DNA of 64,000 nucleotides from Paracoccaceae bacterium. Its GTDB lineage: Bacteria; Pseudomonadota; Alphaproteobacteria; Rhodobacterales; Rhodobacteraceae. The notes beneath the pieces were generated by a model. The model saw nothing but the letters and a program-made list of their open reading frames with translations. It ran no database searches and had not been told where the DNA came from. Shown here piece after piece: positions 9,273 through 16,713 of the stretch (the stretch's first letter is position 1; the number at the start of each line of letters is the position of its first letter). The stretch spans positions 62,001 through 126,000 of the forward strand of contig JALSKC010000052.1 in assembly GCA_026989055.1 (NCBI GenBank), in the 5' to 3' direction. Position numbers and translations under genes: made by a program.

Positions 9273-9300
9273 CGCATGCCACGCCACGCATGCCACGCCG
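9273..9300. repeat. Two tandem copies of a 14-bp unit
   Basis: CGCATGCCACGCC plus one base occurs twice head to tail (9273-9286 and 9287-9300) in the short region between two convergent genes. No coding or hairpin role is evident. Confidence 0.75.
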
Positions 9301-9317
9301 ATCCTGCCTCTCCCGGT

Positions 9318-9842
9318 TCAGCCCCGCTCCTGATCCCCTCCCCCCGGATCTCTCCCGGCCGGGGCGGCCTGGCGGCGCCGGTGCAGATGCAGGGCGATCA
9401 TCTCGGCCATGAACTTCCCCTGCCCGGCCGGAGTCGTGCCGCCGATGCCGATGTAGCGCCCGAGGCGCCACCACAGCCCCGGCGCCCAGCCGCGCGGCCC
9501 GGCCGGCCGGCGGGTGCGGATGAGAAAGCCCTGCGACGGCTTGAACGCGAAGGCGCCGCGCTCGATGCGCTCGATGTCCTCCAGCCGGCAGAGCTCGCGC
9601 CCGGAACTGTCGACCAGGCGCTGCCCGTCAAGAAGGATCGACAGCGCCGTCGCCCGGCGCAGCCGTTCGGCCAGCCAGAGCATCGCGGCCCCGAAGCCGA
9701 TCAGGACCAGCTGCCAGAACAGCCCCCCGCCGGCCATGGCAAGGCCGAGATAGACCAGCATCGCCCCCAGCGCCGCCAGCACCAGAAACGAGACCAGGCG
9801 GCGCGCCGGGCTGGGAGTGATCGTGGCGATCGGTTCGCGCAT
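9318..9842 (-). CDS. Hypothetical two-helix membrane protein
   Basis: 174 residues starting at the ATG at 9842. Two predicted membrane helices occupy about residues 15-37 and 42-60 (LVSFLVLAALGAMLVYLGL, then FWQLVLIGFGAAMLWLAE). A cytoplasmic, PH-like stretch follows with LLDGQRLVDSSGRELCRLEDIERIE, a pattern common in small proteobacterial membrane proteins of unknown function. It is convergent with the Tad-like cluster and lies 24 bases downstream of the TetR gene, so it may be co-transcribed with it. No specific function is assigned. Confidence 0.75.
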   Translation of the reverse strand: MREPIATITPSPARRLVSFLVLAALGAMLVYLGLAMAGGGLFWQLVLIGFGAAMLWLAERLRRATALSILLDGQRLVDSSGRELCRLEDIERIERGAFAFKPSQGFLIRTRRPAGPRGWAPGLWWRLGRYIGIGGTTPAGQGKFMAEMIALHLHRRRQAAPAGRDPGGGDQERG

Positions 9843-9866
9843 CTTCCGCTCCGGATCCGGGCAGCT

Positions 9867-10454
9867 TCAGGAGGCCACCGCGCGGCGCACCATGTCCCAG
9901 TAGATCCCGGTCACCGCCTCGCGGCTCAGCCGCCCGCCTTCCTGATACCAGGTATTCACCCCTGTCAACATGGCGATGATCGCCATCGTCGCCAGACGCA
10001 GGTCGGGCACCCGGAACAACCCGGCCTTCTGACCCTCCTCCAGAATCTCCTCGAGCGCGCGTTCGTAACGCCGCCGAAGCGCCTCGATCGCGGCAAAGTT
10101 CTCCGGTTCCAGGTTGCGCAGCTCCATGTAGGCGATGAACACGTGATCCGGCCGCTCCAGATGATAGCGGATATGAAACCGGCAGAAGGTCTCGAGCCGC
10201 CGGAACGCGCCTGCGGGTTTGGGCTCCGCCTCCCAGCTGGCCAGCAGATCCTCCAGATGAGCGCGCATGAGATCGAACAGGAGCGTCTGCTTGTCGGGGG
10301 TGTAGAGATACAGCGCCCCGGCCTGCACCCCGACCTCGGCCGCGATCCGGCGCATCGAAACCGCCGCATAGCCGTGACGCGCGAACAGCCTGACCGCCGC
10401 CTGACGCACGAGCGGGCCGGTGATGTTGGCATGTGAGCCGGTCTTGCGAGCCAT
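9867..10454 (-). CDS. TetR-family transcriptional regulator
   Basis: 195 residues from the ATG at 10454 (MARKTGSHANITGP). The frame is open further upstream, but that part would cover the operator-like palindrome and lacks family similarity. The N-terminal helix-turn-helix is clear: AAVRLFARHGYAAVSMRRIA followed by EVGVQAGALYLYTPDKQ. The C-terminal half is helical and should form the ligand-binding and dimer domain; the ligand is unknown. A perfect TGAACG/CGTTCA inverted repeat lies 15 bases upstream of the start codon, which suggests autoregulation and possibly control of the divergent lipoprotein-hom operon. Confidence 0.9.
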   Translation of the reverse strand: MARKTGSHANITGPLVRQAAVRLFARHGYAAVSMRRIAAEVGVQAGALYLYTPDKQTLLFDLMRAHLEDLLASWEAEPKPAGAFRRLETFCRFHIRYHLERPDHVFIAYMELRNLEPENFAAIEALRRRYERALEEILEEGQKAGLFRVPDLRLATMAIIAMLTGVNTWYQEGGRLSREAVTGIYWDMVRRAVAS

Positions 10455-10468
10455 GGCGCAACAATATA

Positions 10469-10482
10469 TGAACGCCCGTTCA
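10469..10482. promoter_or_regulatory. Probable TetR-type operator
   Basis: TGAACGCCCGTTCA: perfect 6-base half-sites TGAACG and CGTTCA around a 2-base spacer, with A/T-rich flanks. It sits between the divergent TetR gene and the lipoprotein gene, 15 bases before the regulator start codon. Its size and position suit binding by the adjacent regulator. Confidence 0.7.
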
Positions 10483-10552
10483 ATTGGTAGCACCCGCTTG
10501 CATGCGCCGCCACCGAGCCCGTAAGACACGGGCAGTGATGTCCGAGGGCCAC

Positions 10553-10942
10553 ATGCCGCACGCGTTCAGACTGCTGCCGTTTCTCCTGCCGGCACTGGCG
10601 GCATGCGCCGGAATGCCCGCGCTGGACGGGCCGGATTCTCCGTTCCCGGACGCGCCGGGCGCGGGCTGGCCGGAGCTGATCGAACTTGATCCGATGCTGC
10701 TGGAGGCGCGGCAGATACCGACCGCCGAAACTGCCGAAATCGCCCGGCTGGCCCGGCGGGCGGCACGGCTGCGGCGCCGCGCCCGGGCGCTGGAACGTCC
10801 GGTGATCGAGCCGGCCGCCCGGCTCCGGATGCAGGCGGCGCTGGCCCGGCACATGCTGCAACGCCCCGGGGCGTTGCAGCAGGGTGGCGAAGCCGCTACA
10901 GACGCCGGAGCGGAATCCAGCAGGACGGAGAAACAGCCATGA
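10553..10942 (+). CDS. Small putative lipoprotein upstream of hom
   Basis: About 129 residues from the ATG at 10553 (MPHAFRLLPFLLP), preceded by GAGGG; an in-frame ATG at 10538 is an alternative. The signal peptide ends with a lipobox, PALAACAG, predicting lipidation on the cysteine. The mature part is rich in alanine and arginine with a helical stretch (RLARRAARLRRRARALE). The stop overlaps the hom start (ATGA), so the two are translationally coupled. No domain was recognised. The pairing of an envelope lipoprotein with a biosynthetic operon has no obvious explanation. Confidence 0.7.
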   Translation: MPHAFRLLPFLLPALAACAGMPALDGPDSPFPDAPGAGWPELIELDPMLLEARQIPTAETAEIARLARRAARLRRRARALERPVIEPAARLRMQAALARHMLQRPGALQQGGEAATDAGAESSRTEKQP

Positions 10943-12225
10943 CCGATCGCTTGCGCCTCGCCATTGCCGGGCTGGGCACCGTCGGATGCGGCGTGGTCCG
11001 CATCCTCCAGCGCCACGCGGAAATGCTGGCGCAACGTGCCGGGCGCCCGATCGAGATCGTGGCGGTCTCCGCCCGCAACCGCGACAAGGACCGCGGGATC
11101 CGCCTGAACGCCTATGACTGGGAAGACGACCCGGTCGCCCTGGCCAGGCGCGAGGACGTGGACCTGTTCATCGAGCTGATCGGCGGCACCGACGGCCCGG
11201 CCAGGGCCGCCACGGAGGCGGCCATCGCCGCCGGCAAGGACGTGGTCACGGCGAACAAGGCCCTGCTGGCGCTGCACGGGCACGAGTTGGCACTGGCGGC
11301 GGAAACCCGCGGCCGGGTCATCCGCTTCGAAGCTGCCGTGGCCGGGGGCATCCCCGTCATCAAGGCGCTGACCGAAGGGCTTGCAGGCAACGAGATCACC
11401 CGGGTGATGGGGGTGATGAACGGCACCTGCAACTACATCCTCACCCGGATGCAGGACAGCGGGCGCAGCTATGATGACGTCTTCGCCGAGGCCCGCGACC
11501 TGGGCTATCTGGAAGCCGACCCGACACTGGACGTGGGCGGCATCGATGCCGGCCACAAGCTGGCACTGCTGGCCGCGATCGCCTTCGGCACCCGGGTGGA
11601 CTTTGCCGGCGTCAGGCTGGAAGGGATCGAGAGGGTCTCCATCGAGGACATCCGCCAGGCGGCCGACATGGGCTTCAGGATCAAGCTGCTGGGCGTGGCG
11701 CAGATGACCGGGCGCGGGCTGGAACAGCGCATGTCGCCCTGCCTCGTGCCCGCCGCCAGCCCGCTGGGCCAGCTCGAGAACGCCGCCAACATGGTGGTGC
11801 TCGAAGGCGACAGCGTGGGCCAGATCGTGCTGCGCGGCGCCGGCGCCGGCGAAGGCCCGACCGCCAGCGCGGTACTGAGCGACGTGATCGACATCGCCCG
11901 CGGAACCCGCCTGTCCACCTTCGGCCAGCCCGCCGCCTCGCTGCGCCAGGCTGGACCGGCCGCCGCCGCCGCCCCCGCACCCTACTACCTGCGCCTCAAG
12001 CTGCACGACAGACCCGGCGCCCTGGCCAGGATCGCCACCGTGCTGGGAGAGGCCGGAATCTCCATCGACCGGATGCGCCAGTACGGCCACGAGGCTCCGG
12101 CGGCTCCGGTGCTGATCGTCACCCACAAGACCTCTCGCGATGCCCTGGATGCTGCGATCGAAGCCATGCCCGCCACCGGAGTCCTGGCCGAGGCGCCGGT
12201 GGCGATCCGGATCGAGCAGGTCTGA
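10939..12225 (+). CDS. hom: Homoserine dehydrogenase
   Basis: Reduces aspartate semialdehyde to homoserine with NAD(P)H, the branch point to threonine and methionine. 428 residues. The N-terminal Rossmann motif is AGLGTVGCGV (residues 10-19). Central motifs include TANKALLA, the catalytic-domain MNGTCNYILTRM, and GYLEADPTLDVGGIDAGHK with the catalytic aspartate and lysine. The C-terminal ACT domain begins near residue 350 (YYLRLKLHDRPGALARI) and probably mediates threonine feedback. It overlaps the upstream lipoprotein stop and is followed by glpX and recJ, a gene order familiar in Rhodobacterales. Confidence 0.97.
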   Translation: MTDRLRLAIAGLGTVGCGVVRILQRHAEMLAQRAGRPIEIVAVSARNRDKDRGIRLNAYDWEDDPVALARREDVDLFIELIGGTDGPARAATEAAIAAGKDVVTANKALLALHGHELALAAETRGRVIRFEAAVAGGIPVIKALTEGLAGNEITRVMGVMNGTCNYILTRMQDSGRSYDDVFAEARDLGYLEADPTLDVGGIDAGHKLALLAAIAFGTRVDFAGVRLEGIERVSIEDIRQAADMGFRIKLLGVAQMTGRGLEQRMSPCLVPAASPLGQLENAANMVVLEGDSVGQIVLRGAGAGEGPTASAVLSDVIDIARGTRLSTFGQPAASLRQAGPAAAAAPAPYYLRLKLHDRPGALARIATVLGEAGISIDRMRQYGHEAPAAPVLIVTHKTSRDALDAAIEAMPATGVLAEAPVAIRIEQV

Positions 12226-12254
12226 CCGAGCAGGTCTGACCGAGCAGGTCCGGG
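12214..12254. repeat. 14-bp tandem repeat across the hom stop codon
   Basis: GAGCAGGTCTGACC is present twice exactly (12214-12227, 12228-12241), followed by a third partial copy (GAGCAGGTCCGGG, from 12242). The first copy encodes the last residues and stop codon of hom, so the next copy repeats the stop in another reading frame. Confidence 0.85.
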
Positions 12255-12361
12255 CGGGGCGCTCCGGAGGCCGGCTTTTTCCCGCAGGGACCGCCATCGG
12301 CCTTGGCCTGCCCGGCGAGATCGGGTTAGAGGGGAACAACGGCAATTCACGGGATGAAGAG

Positions 12362-13333
12362 ATGGCAACCAGGGAACAGTTTCAGGACCGGATGCTCAGC
12401 CTCGGCCTGGCGCGGGTATCGGAAGCGGCGGCGATGGCCTCGGCCCGGCTGATCGGGCGCGGCGACGAAAAGGCCGCCGATCAGGCCGCCGTCAACGCCA
12501 TGCGCGATCAGCTGAACCTGCTCGACATCCGGGGAACCGTGGTGATCGGCGAAGGCGAACGCGACGAGGCGCCGATGCTGTTCATCGGCGAGGAGGTCGG
12601 CTCGGGCACGGGCCCCGAGGTGGACATCGCGCTGGACCCGCTGGAGGGCACCACGCTCACCGCCAAGGACATGCCCAACGCGCTGACGGTGATCGCCATG
12701 GCCCCGCGCCACACGCTGCTGCACGCCCCCGATGTCTACATGGACAAGCTGGCGATCGGGCCCGGCTATCCGCAGGACGTGGTGTCGCTGGACATGGCCC
12801 CGGCCGAGCGCGTCAGGGCGCTGGCCAAGGCGCGCGGCTGCACCCCCGAGGACATCACCGTGTGCATTCTCGAACGCCCCCGCCACGAGGACCTGATCGC
12901 CGAAGTGCGCGAAACCGGCGCCGCGATCCGGCTGATCACCGATGGCGACGTGGCCGGGGTGATCCACTGCGCCGAGGCCGAAAAGACCGGGATCGACATG
13001 TACATGGGATCGGGCGGCGCGCCCGAAGGGGTGCTGGCGGCGGCGGCGCTCAAATGCATGGGCGGGCAGATGTGGGGCCGGCTGCTGTTTCGCAACGACG
13101 ACGAACGCGCCCGCGCCCGCAAGGCCGGGATCGAGGACCTGAACCGCATCTATGCGCGCGACGAGATGGTGACCGCGGACGTGATCTTTGCCGCCACCGG
13201 CGTCACCGACGGCTCGATCCTGCACGGCATCCGGCGCGAGCCGGGGTTCCTGGAAACCGAAACCATCCTGATGCGCTCGAAAACCGGCTCGGTCCGGCGC
13301 ATGACCTACCGCAACCCCGTCCGACAGGGATGA
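12362..13333 (+). CDS. glpX: Fructose-1,6-bisphosphatase class II
   Basis: Hydrolyses fructose 1,6-bisphosphate to fructose 6-phosphate in gluconeogenesis and the Calvin cycle. 323 residues from the ATG at 12362. Metal- and substrate-binding motifs of the GlpX family are present: VIGEGERDEAPML, ALDPLEGTT (DPLEGT metal site), LITDGDVAG and MGSGGAPEGVLAA. The length is usual for the family. It lies 136 bases downstream of hom and 190 bases upstream of recJ, in the same direction. Confidence 0.97.
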   Translation: MATREQFQDRMLSLGLARVSEAAAMASARLIGRGDEKAADQAAVNAMRDQLNLLDIRGTVVIGEGERDEAPMLFIGEEVGSGTGPEVDIALDPLEGTTLTAKDMPNALTVIAMAPRHTLLHAPDVYMDKLAIGPGYPQDVVSLDMAPAERVRALAKARGCTPEDITVCILERPRHEDLIAEVRETGAAIRLITDGDVAGVIHCAEAEKTGIDMYMGSGGAPEGVLAAAALKCMGGQMWGRLLFRNDDERARARKAGIEDLNRIYARDEMVTADVIFAATGVTDGSILHGIRREPGFLETETILMRSKTGSVRRMTYRNPVRQG

Positions 13334-13523
13334 GCCCAGCCGCCCCACGGCCGTCGGCCGGCGCGGCCGCCACGACCGCGCCGCCCGCCGGGCCGGCTTC
13401 CGCCCGCCCGGGCCGCCGCCTGCCCGGCCTGCCTCCGCGCCGACTGCCCCCCCCGGCACCACCGGGGGCAGCGGACCTCATGCGCGTTCTTTCCGCCTCC
13501 TTCCTTCCCCCCGGGTCCGCCCG

Positions 13524-15281
13524 ATGAACGCCTTTCTCGGAGTAGAACGCTCGCTTGCCGCCCGGCGCTGGCGCGGCCCGCCGGAAGGCATGCTCCGCAT
13601 GGCCGAGGCCATGGCCCGGCAGAGCGGGCTGGCACTCCCCCTCTGCCGGGTGCTGGCCAGGCTGGGAGTCGCTCCCGAGCACGCCGGGCGCTACCTGGAG
13701 CCCACCCTGCGCGAGCTGCTGCCCGACCCGCTGGAACTGCGCGATGCGGACCGCGCCGCCCGGCGCCTTGTCGCCGCCCTGAACCGGCGCGAAAGGGTCG
13801 CCGTCTTCGCCGATTACGATGTGGACGGCGCCGCCTCGGCGGCGCTGGTGCTCGACTGGCTGCGCCTCCAGGGGCAGCGGGCGACGCTTTACGTTCCCGA
13901 CCGGATCGACGAGGGCTACGGCCCGAACCCCGAGGCGATGGCGGCACTGGCGCGCAACCACGAGCTTATCGTGACCGTCGATTGCGGCACGCTTTCCCAC
14001 GAGGCCATCGCCGCCGCCGAGGGGACCGAGGTGATCGTGCTCGACCACCACCTGGGCGGCGCAACCCTGCCGCCGGCGCTGGCGGTGGTAAACCCCAACC
14101 GACGCGACGAAAGCGGCGCACTCGGCCATCTCTGCGCCGCCGCGGTGGTCTTTCTGATTCTCGTCCGGGCCAACCGCCTGCTGCGCGAGGACGGGCACCG
14201 CCCCCCCGACCTGATGGAGATGCTGGATCTCGTGGCCCTGGCGACGGTGGCCGACGTGGCCCCGCTGACAGGCGTCAACCGGGCCTTCGTGCGCCAGGGG
14301 CTGAAGGTAATGGCACGCCGCGCCCGCCCGGGGCTGGCGGCCCTGAGCGATGTCGCCCGGCTGAACGCCCCCCCCGATGCACAGCAGCTGGGATATGCCC
14401 TCGGCCCGCGGATCAACGCCGGCGGAAGGGTCGGGCGGGCCGATCTGGGAGCACGGCTCCTGGCCACCCGCGACCGCGACGAGGCGCAGGCCCTGGCCGA
14501 GCGGCTGGAGCAGCTGAATGCCGAGCGCCGCGCCGTCGAGGCCCGGGTCCAGGAGGCCGCCCTCGCCCAGGCCGAAACGCGCGGGCTGGGGGCTCCGCTC
14601 GTCTGGGCCGCCGGCGAGGGCTGGCATCCGGGCGTTGTCGGCATCGTCGCCGCGCGGCTGAAGGCGCAGACCAGCCGACCGGCCGTCGTCATCGGGCTGG
14701 AGGGAAACGAAGGCAAGGGCTCGGGGCGCTCGGTGAGCGGCATCGACCTCGGAGCCGCGGTCCAGCGGCTGGCCGACGAGGGGCTGCTGCTGAAGGGCGG
14801 CGGGCACAGGATGGCCGCCGGCCTGACCGTCGCCCGCGACCGGCTGGAAGCGGCGATGGCGCGGCTGTCGGAACTGCTGGAAAGGCAGGGGGCCGGGGCG
14901 GCGGGGCCGGAGGAACTCCGCCTGGACGGGCTGCTGGCCACCGGAGCGGCAACCCGCACGCTGGTGGAGGAGCTGGAGCGCGCGGGCCCCTTCGGCGCCG
15001 GCGCCCCGGCCCCGCGCTTCGCCTTCGCCGATCAGCAGATCCTCCACGCGCGCCGGGTGGGCACGGGGCATCTGAAGCTGCGCTTCTCCGACGGCAGCGG
15101 CCCGGCGCTCGAGGCGATCGCCTTCGGCGCCTTCGACAGCCCCCTCGGCGCGGCGCTGGAAAACCACGGCGGCGGGCGTTTCCATCTTGCCGGACGGCTT
15201 GAGCTCAACCACTGGAACGGCCGTCTGCGCGTCCAGCTGCGCCTGGAAGACGCCGCCCCGGCCGGGCCAGGGCGGCGCTGA
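13524..15281 (+). CDS. recJ: Single-stranded-DNA-specific exonuclease RecJ
   Basis: 5'-3' single-strand exonuclease of recombination and mismatch repair. 585 residues. The DHH-family catalytic motifs are intact: FADYDVDGAAS (residues 95-105), IVTVDCGT (149-156) and VLDHHLGG (172-179). The DHHA1 motif GGGHRMAAGL and a C-terminal OB-like part (FHLAGRLELNHWNGRLRVQL) follow. It is last in the lipoprotein-hom-glpX-recJ run. The 190-base region before it is very GC-rich with no gene or hairpin recognised. A tRNA gene follows about 200 bases later. Confidence 0.96.
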   Translation: MNAFLGVERSLAARRWRGPPEGMLRMAEAMARQSGLALPLCRVLARLGVAPEHAGRYLEPTLRELLPDPLELRDADRAARRLVAALNRRERVAVFADYDVDGAASAALVLDWLRLQGQRATLYVPDRIDEGYGPNPEAMAALARNHELIVTVDCGTLSHEAIAAAEGTEVIVLDHHLGGATLPPALAVVNPNRRDESGALGHLCAAAVVFLILVRANRLLREDGHRPPDLMEMLDLVALATVADVAPLTGVNRAFVRQGLKVMARRARPGLAALSDVARLNAPPDAQQLGYALGPRINAGGRVGRADLGARLLATRDRDEAQALAERLEQLNAERRAVEARVQEAALAQAETRGLGAPLVWAAGEGWHPGVVGIVAARLKAQTSRPAVVIGLEGNEGKGSGRSVSGIDLGAAVQRLADEGLLLKGGGHRMAAGLTVARDRLEAAMARLSELLERQGAGAAGPEELRLDGLLATGAATRTLVEELERAGPFGAGAPAPRFAFADQQILHARRVGTGHLKLRFSDGSGPALEAIAFGAFDSPLGAALENHGGGRFHLAGRLELNHWNGRLRVQLRLEDAAPAGPGRR

Positions 15282-15436
15282 CACACGGGCCGGGCACAAC
15301 GGGCCGGACGCAGCCTGCAAGCCGGCCGGAATGCGGCCCTGCCACATCTGATCCGGCAGGCGGCAGGCAGCACGGCAGGAGCGCAGACGGGGCCGCCCCG
15401 CAGCGGCGGAAATGACCTTCCCGACAAAAAATATGC

Positions 15437-15465
15437 TTGCCCTTCGCCCCCAGTTTGCCTAGATA
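15437..15465 (+). promoter_or_regulatory. Predicted promoter of tRNA-Glu
   Basis: TTGCCC (15437-15442), 17-base spacer, TAGATA (15460-15465). The predicted transcription start near 15472 lies about 12 bases before the mature tRNA, a usual spacing for tRNA promoters. Confidence 0.6.
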
Positions 15466-15483
15466 ACGGCGCACGCCAAGCGC

Positions 15484-15558
15484 GGCCCGTTCGTCTATCG
15501 GTTAGGACGCCAGGTTTTCAACCTGGAAAGAGGGGTTCGATTCCCCTACGGGCTGCCA
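15484..15558 (+). tRNA. tRNA-Glu (anticodon TTC)
   Basis: 75 bases including an encoded CCA. The cloverleaf reads: acceptor GGCCCGT paired with ACGGGCT (first pair G-T), a D arm with ATCGGTTAGG, anticodon stem CCAGG/CCTGG around loop TTTTCAA (anticodon TTC), a 5-base variable region, and a T arm AGGGG-TTCGATT-CCCCT. All helices close as expected. The roughly 190 bases after it hold nothing recognised before the convergent regulator gene. Confidence 0.97.
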
Positions 15559-15751
15559 CTTCTTCCGCTTTCTCCTCGTCCCCTGCCGCATTTCTGCAGG
15601 AGCTTCCGGCATCTGCACCGGGCTGACCGCCTCCCGAGGCCCCGGTTTCCTTCCGCGCGGTTCCGACCGGAGGCCCCCTGCGGCACGCAACGCTCGCCCT
15701 CCGGCGGCGATCGCCGCCAGCGACGGTCGCGCATGGCGCTGGAGGCTGCCG

Positions 15752-16450
15752 CTAGAGGTTCGGGTCATCGATCAGCGGCGTCGGCCGGGCAAAGGCGCTG
15801 AGCCGGGCCTGGTCGGTGATTTCCACCGTCATTCCGTTGACCGAGACCCCCTCCTCGCGCAGCGCCCTGATCGCCCGCGACAGGTTTTCCGGCGTCATCC
15901 CCAGGCGCGCGGCCAGGCGGCGCTTTTCCAGCCCGAGTTCGAAACGCGCCCCCCCGCCGTGGGCCTTCTGCCAGCGCAGCAGGTAATTGGCCAGCCGCTC
16001 GGTCGAACTGCGCAGCTTCAGGTTCTTGGCATCCTTCAGAACCCCGCGGTAGCACCGGGCCAGCTCCGATACCACGGCGCGGGCGAACACGTTGTCGATC
16101 GCGAACACCTTGCGCACATCCTCCGAGGGCAGCAGCACGATGCGCGACTTTTCGAGCGTCCGGCCCGACATCAGCCAGGGCGCGTCCTGGATCGTCGCGG
16201 CGAGGATGAAGGTGGAAACGGGGCGGGCAACCGACATGGTCGTCTCGCGTCCGTTCCAGGTGGCAAACAGCTCCACGCTGCCCTCGATCACCACATGCAG
16301 GAAGTCGCTGCGGTCCCCTTCGCGCAGCAGCTCGACCTGGGGGGGAAAGGTCTGCACATAGGCCGCACGCATGAGGCGGGAGAAGTTCTCCTGCGTCATG
16401 CCGGAAAAGAGCGGCAGCTGGCGCACTTCGTGCTGATCTTCCTGACGCAT
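15752..16450 (-). CDS. narR: Crp/Fnr-family regulator, NarR-like
   Basis: 232 residues from the ATG at 16450. A cyclic-nucleotide-binding-like sensor domain (about residues 10-130, LPLFSGMTQENF...LLREGDRSDFLHVVIEGSV) precedes a dimer helix and a C-terminal winged helix-turn-helix. The recognition helix TPENLSRAIRAL has the E-x-x-S-R pattern (E188, S191, R192) that in FNR-type proteins reads TTGAT half-sites. The N-terminal cysteine cluster of oxygen-sensing FNR is absent, so this is a DNR/NarR-type protein. It is divergent from narK1, the arrangement known in Paracoccus, where NarR activates nar genes in response to nitrate or nitrite. Two FNR-like boxes lie in the shared promoter region. Confidence 0.85.
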   Translation of the reverse strand: MRQEDQHEVRQLPLFSGMTQENFSRLMRAAYVQTFPPQVELLREGDRSDFLHVVIEGSVELFATWNGRETTMSVARPVSTFILAATIQDAPWLMSGRTLEKSRIVLLPSEDVRKVFAIDNVFARAVVSELARCYRGVLKDAKNLKLRSSTERLANYLLRWQKAHGGGARFELGLEKRRLAARLGMTPENLSRAIRALREEGVSVNGMTVEITDQARLSAFARPTPLIDDPNL

Positions 16451-16478
16451 GATCCGAGTCGCCCCGCCAAACCGCTGT

Positions 16479-16492
16479 TTGACATTTATCAA
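16479..16492. promoter_or_regulatory. FNR-type box next to narR
   Basis: TTGACATTTATCAA: half-sites TTGAC and ATCAA with a 4-base spacer, one base from the TTGAT-N4-ATCAA consensus. Its centre is about 36 bases upstream of the narR start codon, close enough for autoregulation by NarR or FNR. Confidence 0.7.
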
Positions 16493-16613
16493 GCGGCGGC
16501 GGAAACTTGTCAATCGAAAGCGGGAAACAGTTTCCGCCGCCACCCGTATTCGATTTCGGATCCTCCCGAAATATTTCTCCAACATATTATTTTCAAACGA
16601 TTTTCGCCCAATC

Positions 16614-16627
16614 TTGACCTGAATCAA
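16614..16627. promoter_or_regulatory. FNR-type box upstream of narK1
   Basis: TTGACCTGAATCAA: one base from TTGAT-N4-ATCAA, centred about 93 bases before the narK1 start. This leaves room for an activator-dependent promoter whose start would fall near 16660-16670. It is the best candidate for anaerobic or nitrate-dependent activation of the nar operon. Confidence 0.8.
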
Positions 16628-16713
16628 GACCCCTCCCCGGCTCGAAAGCGACACTGAGCATACGCAGACCTGCGGGCAGAACGATCTGTCAGGACAAGCA
16701 TGGAGGAGATGTC

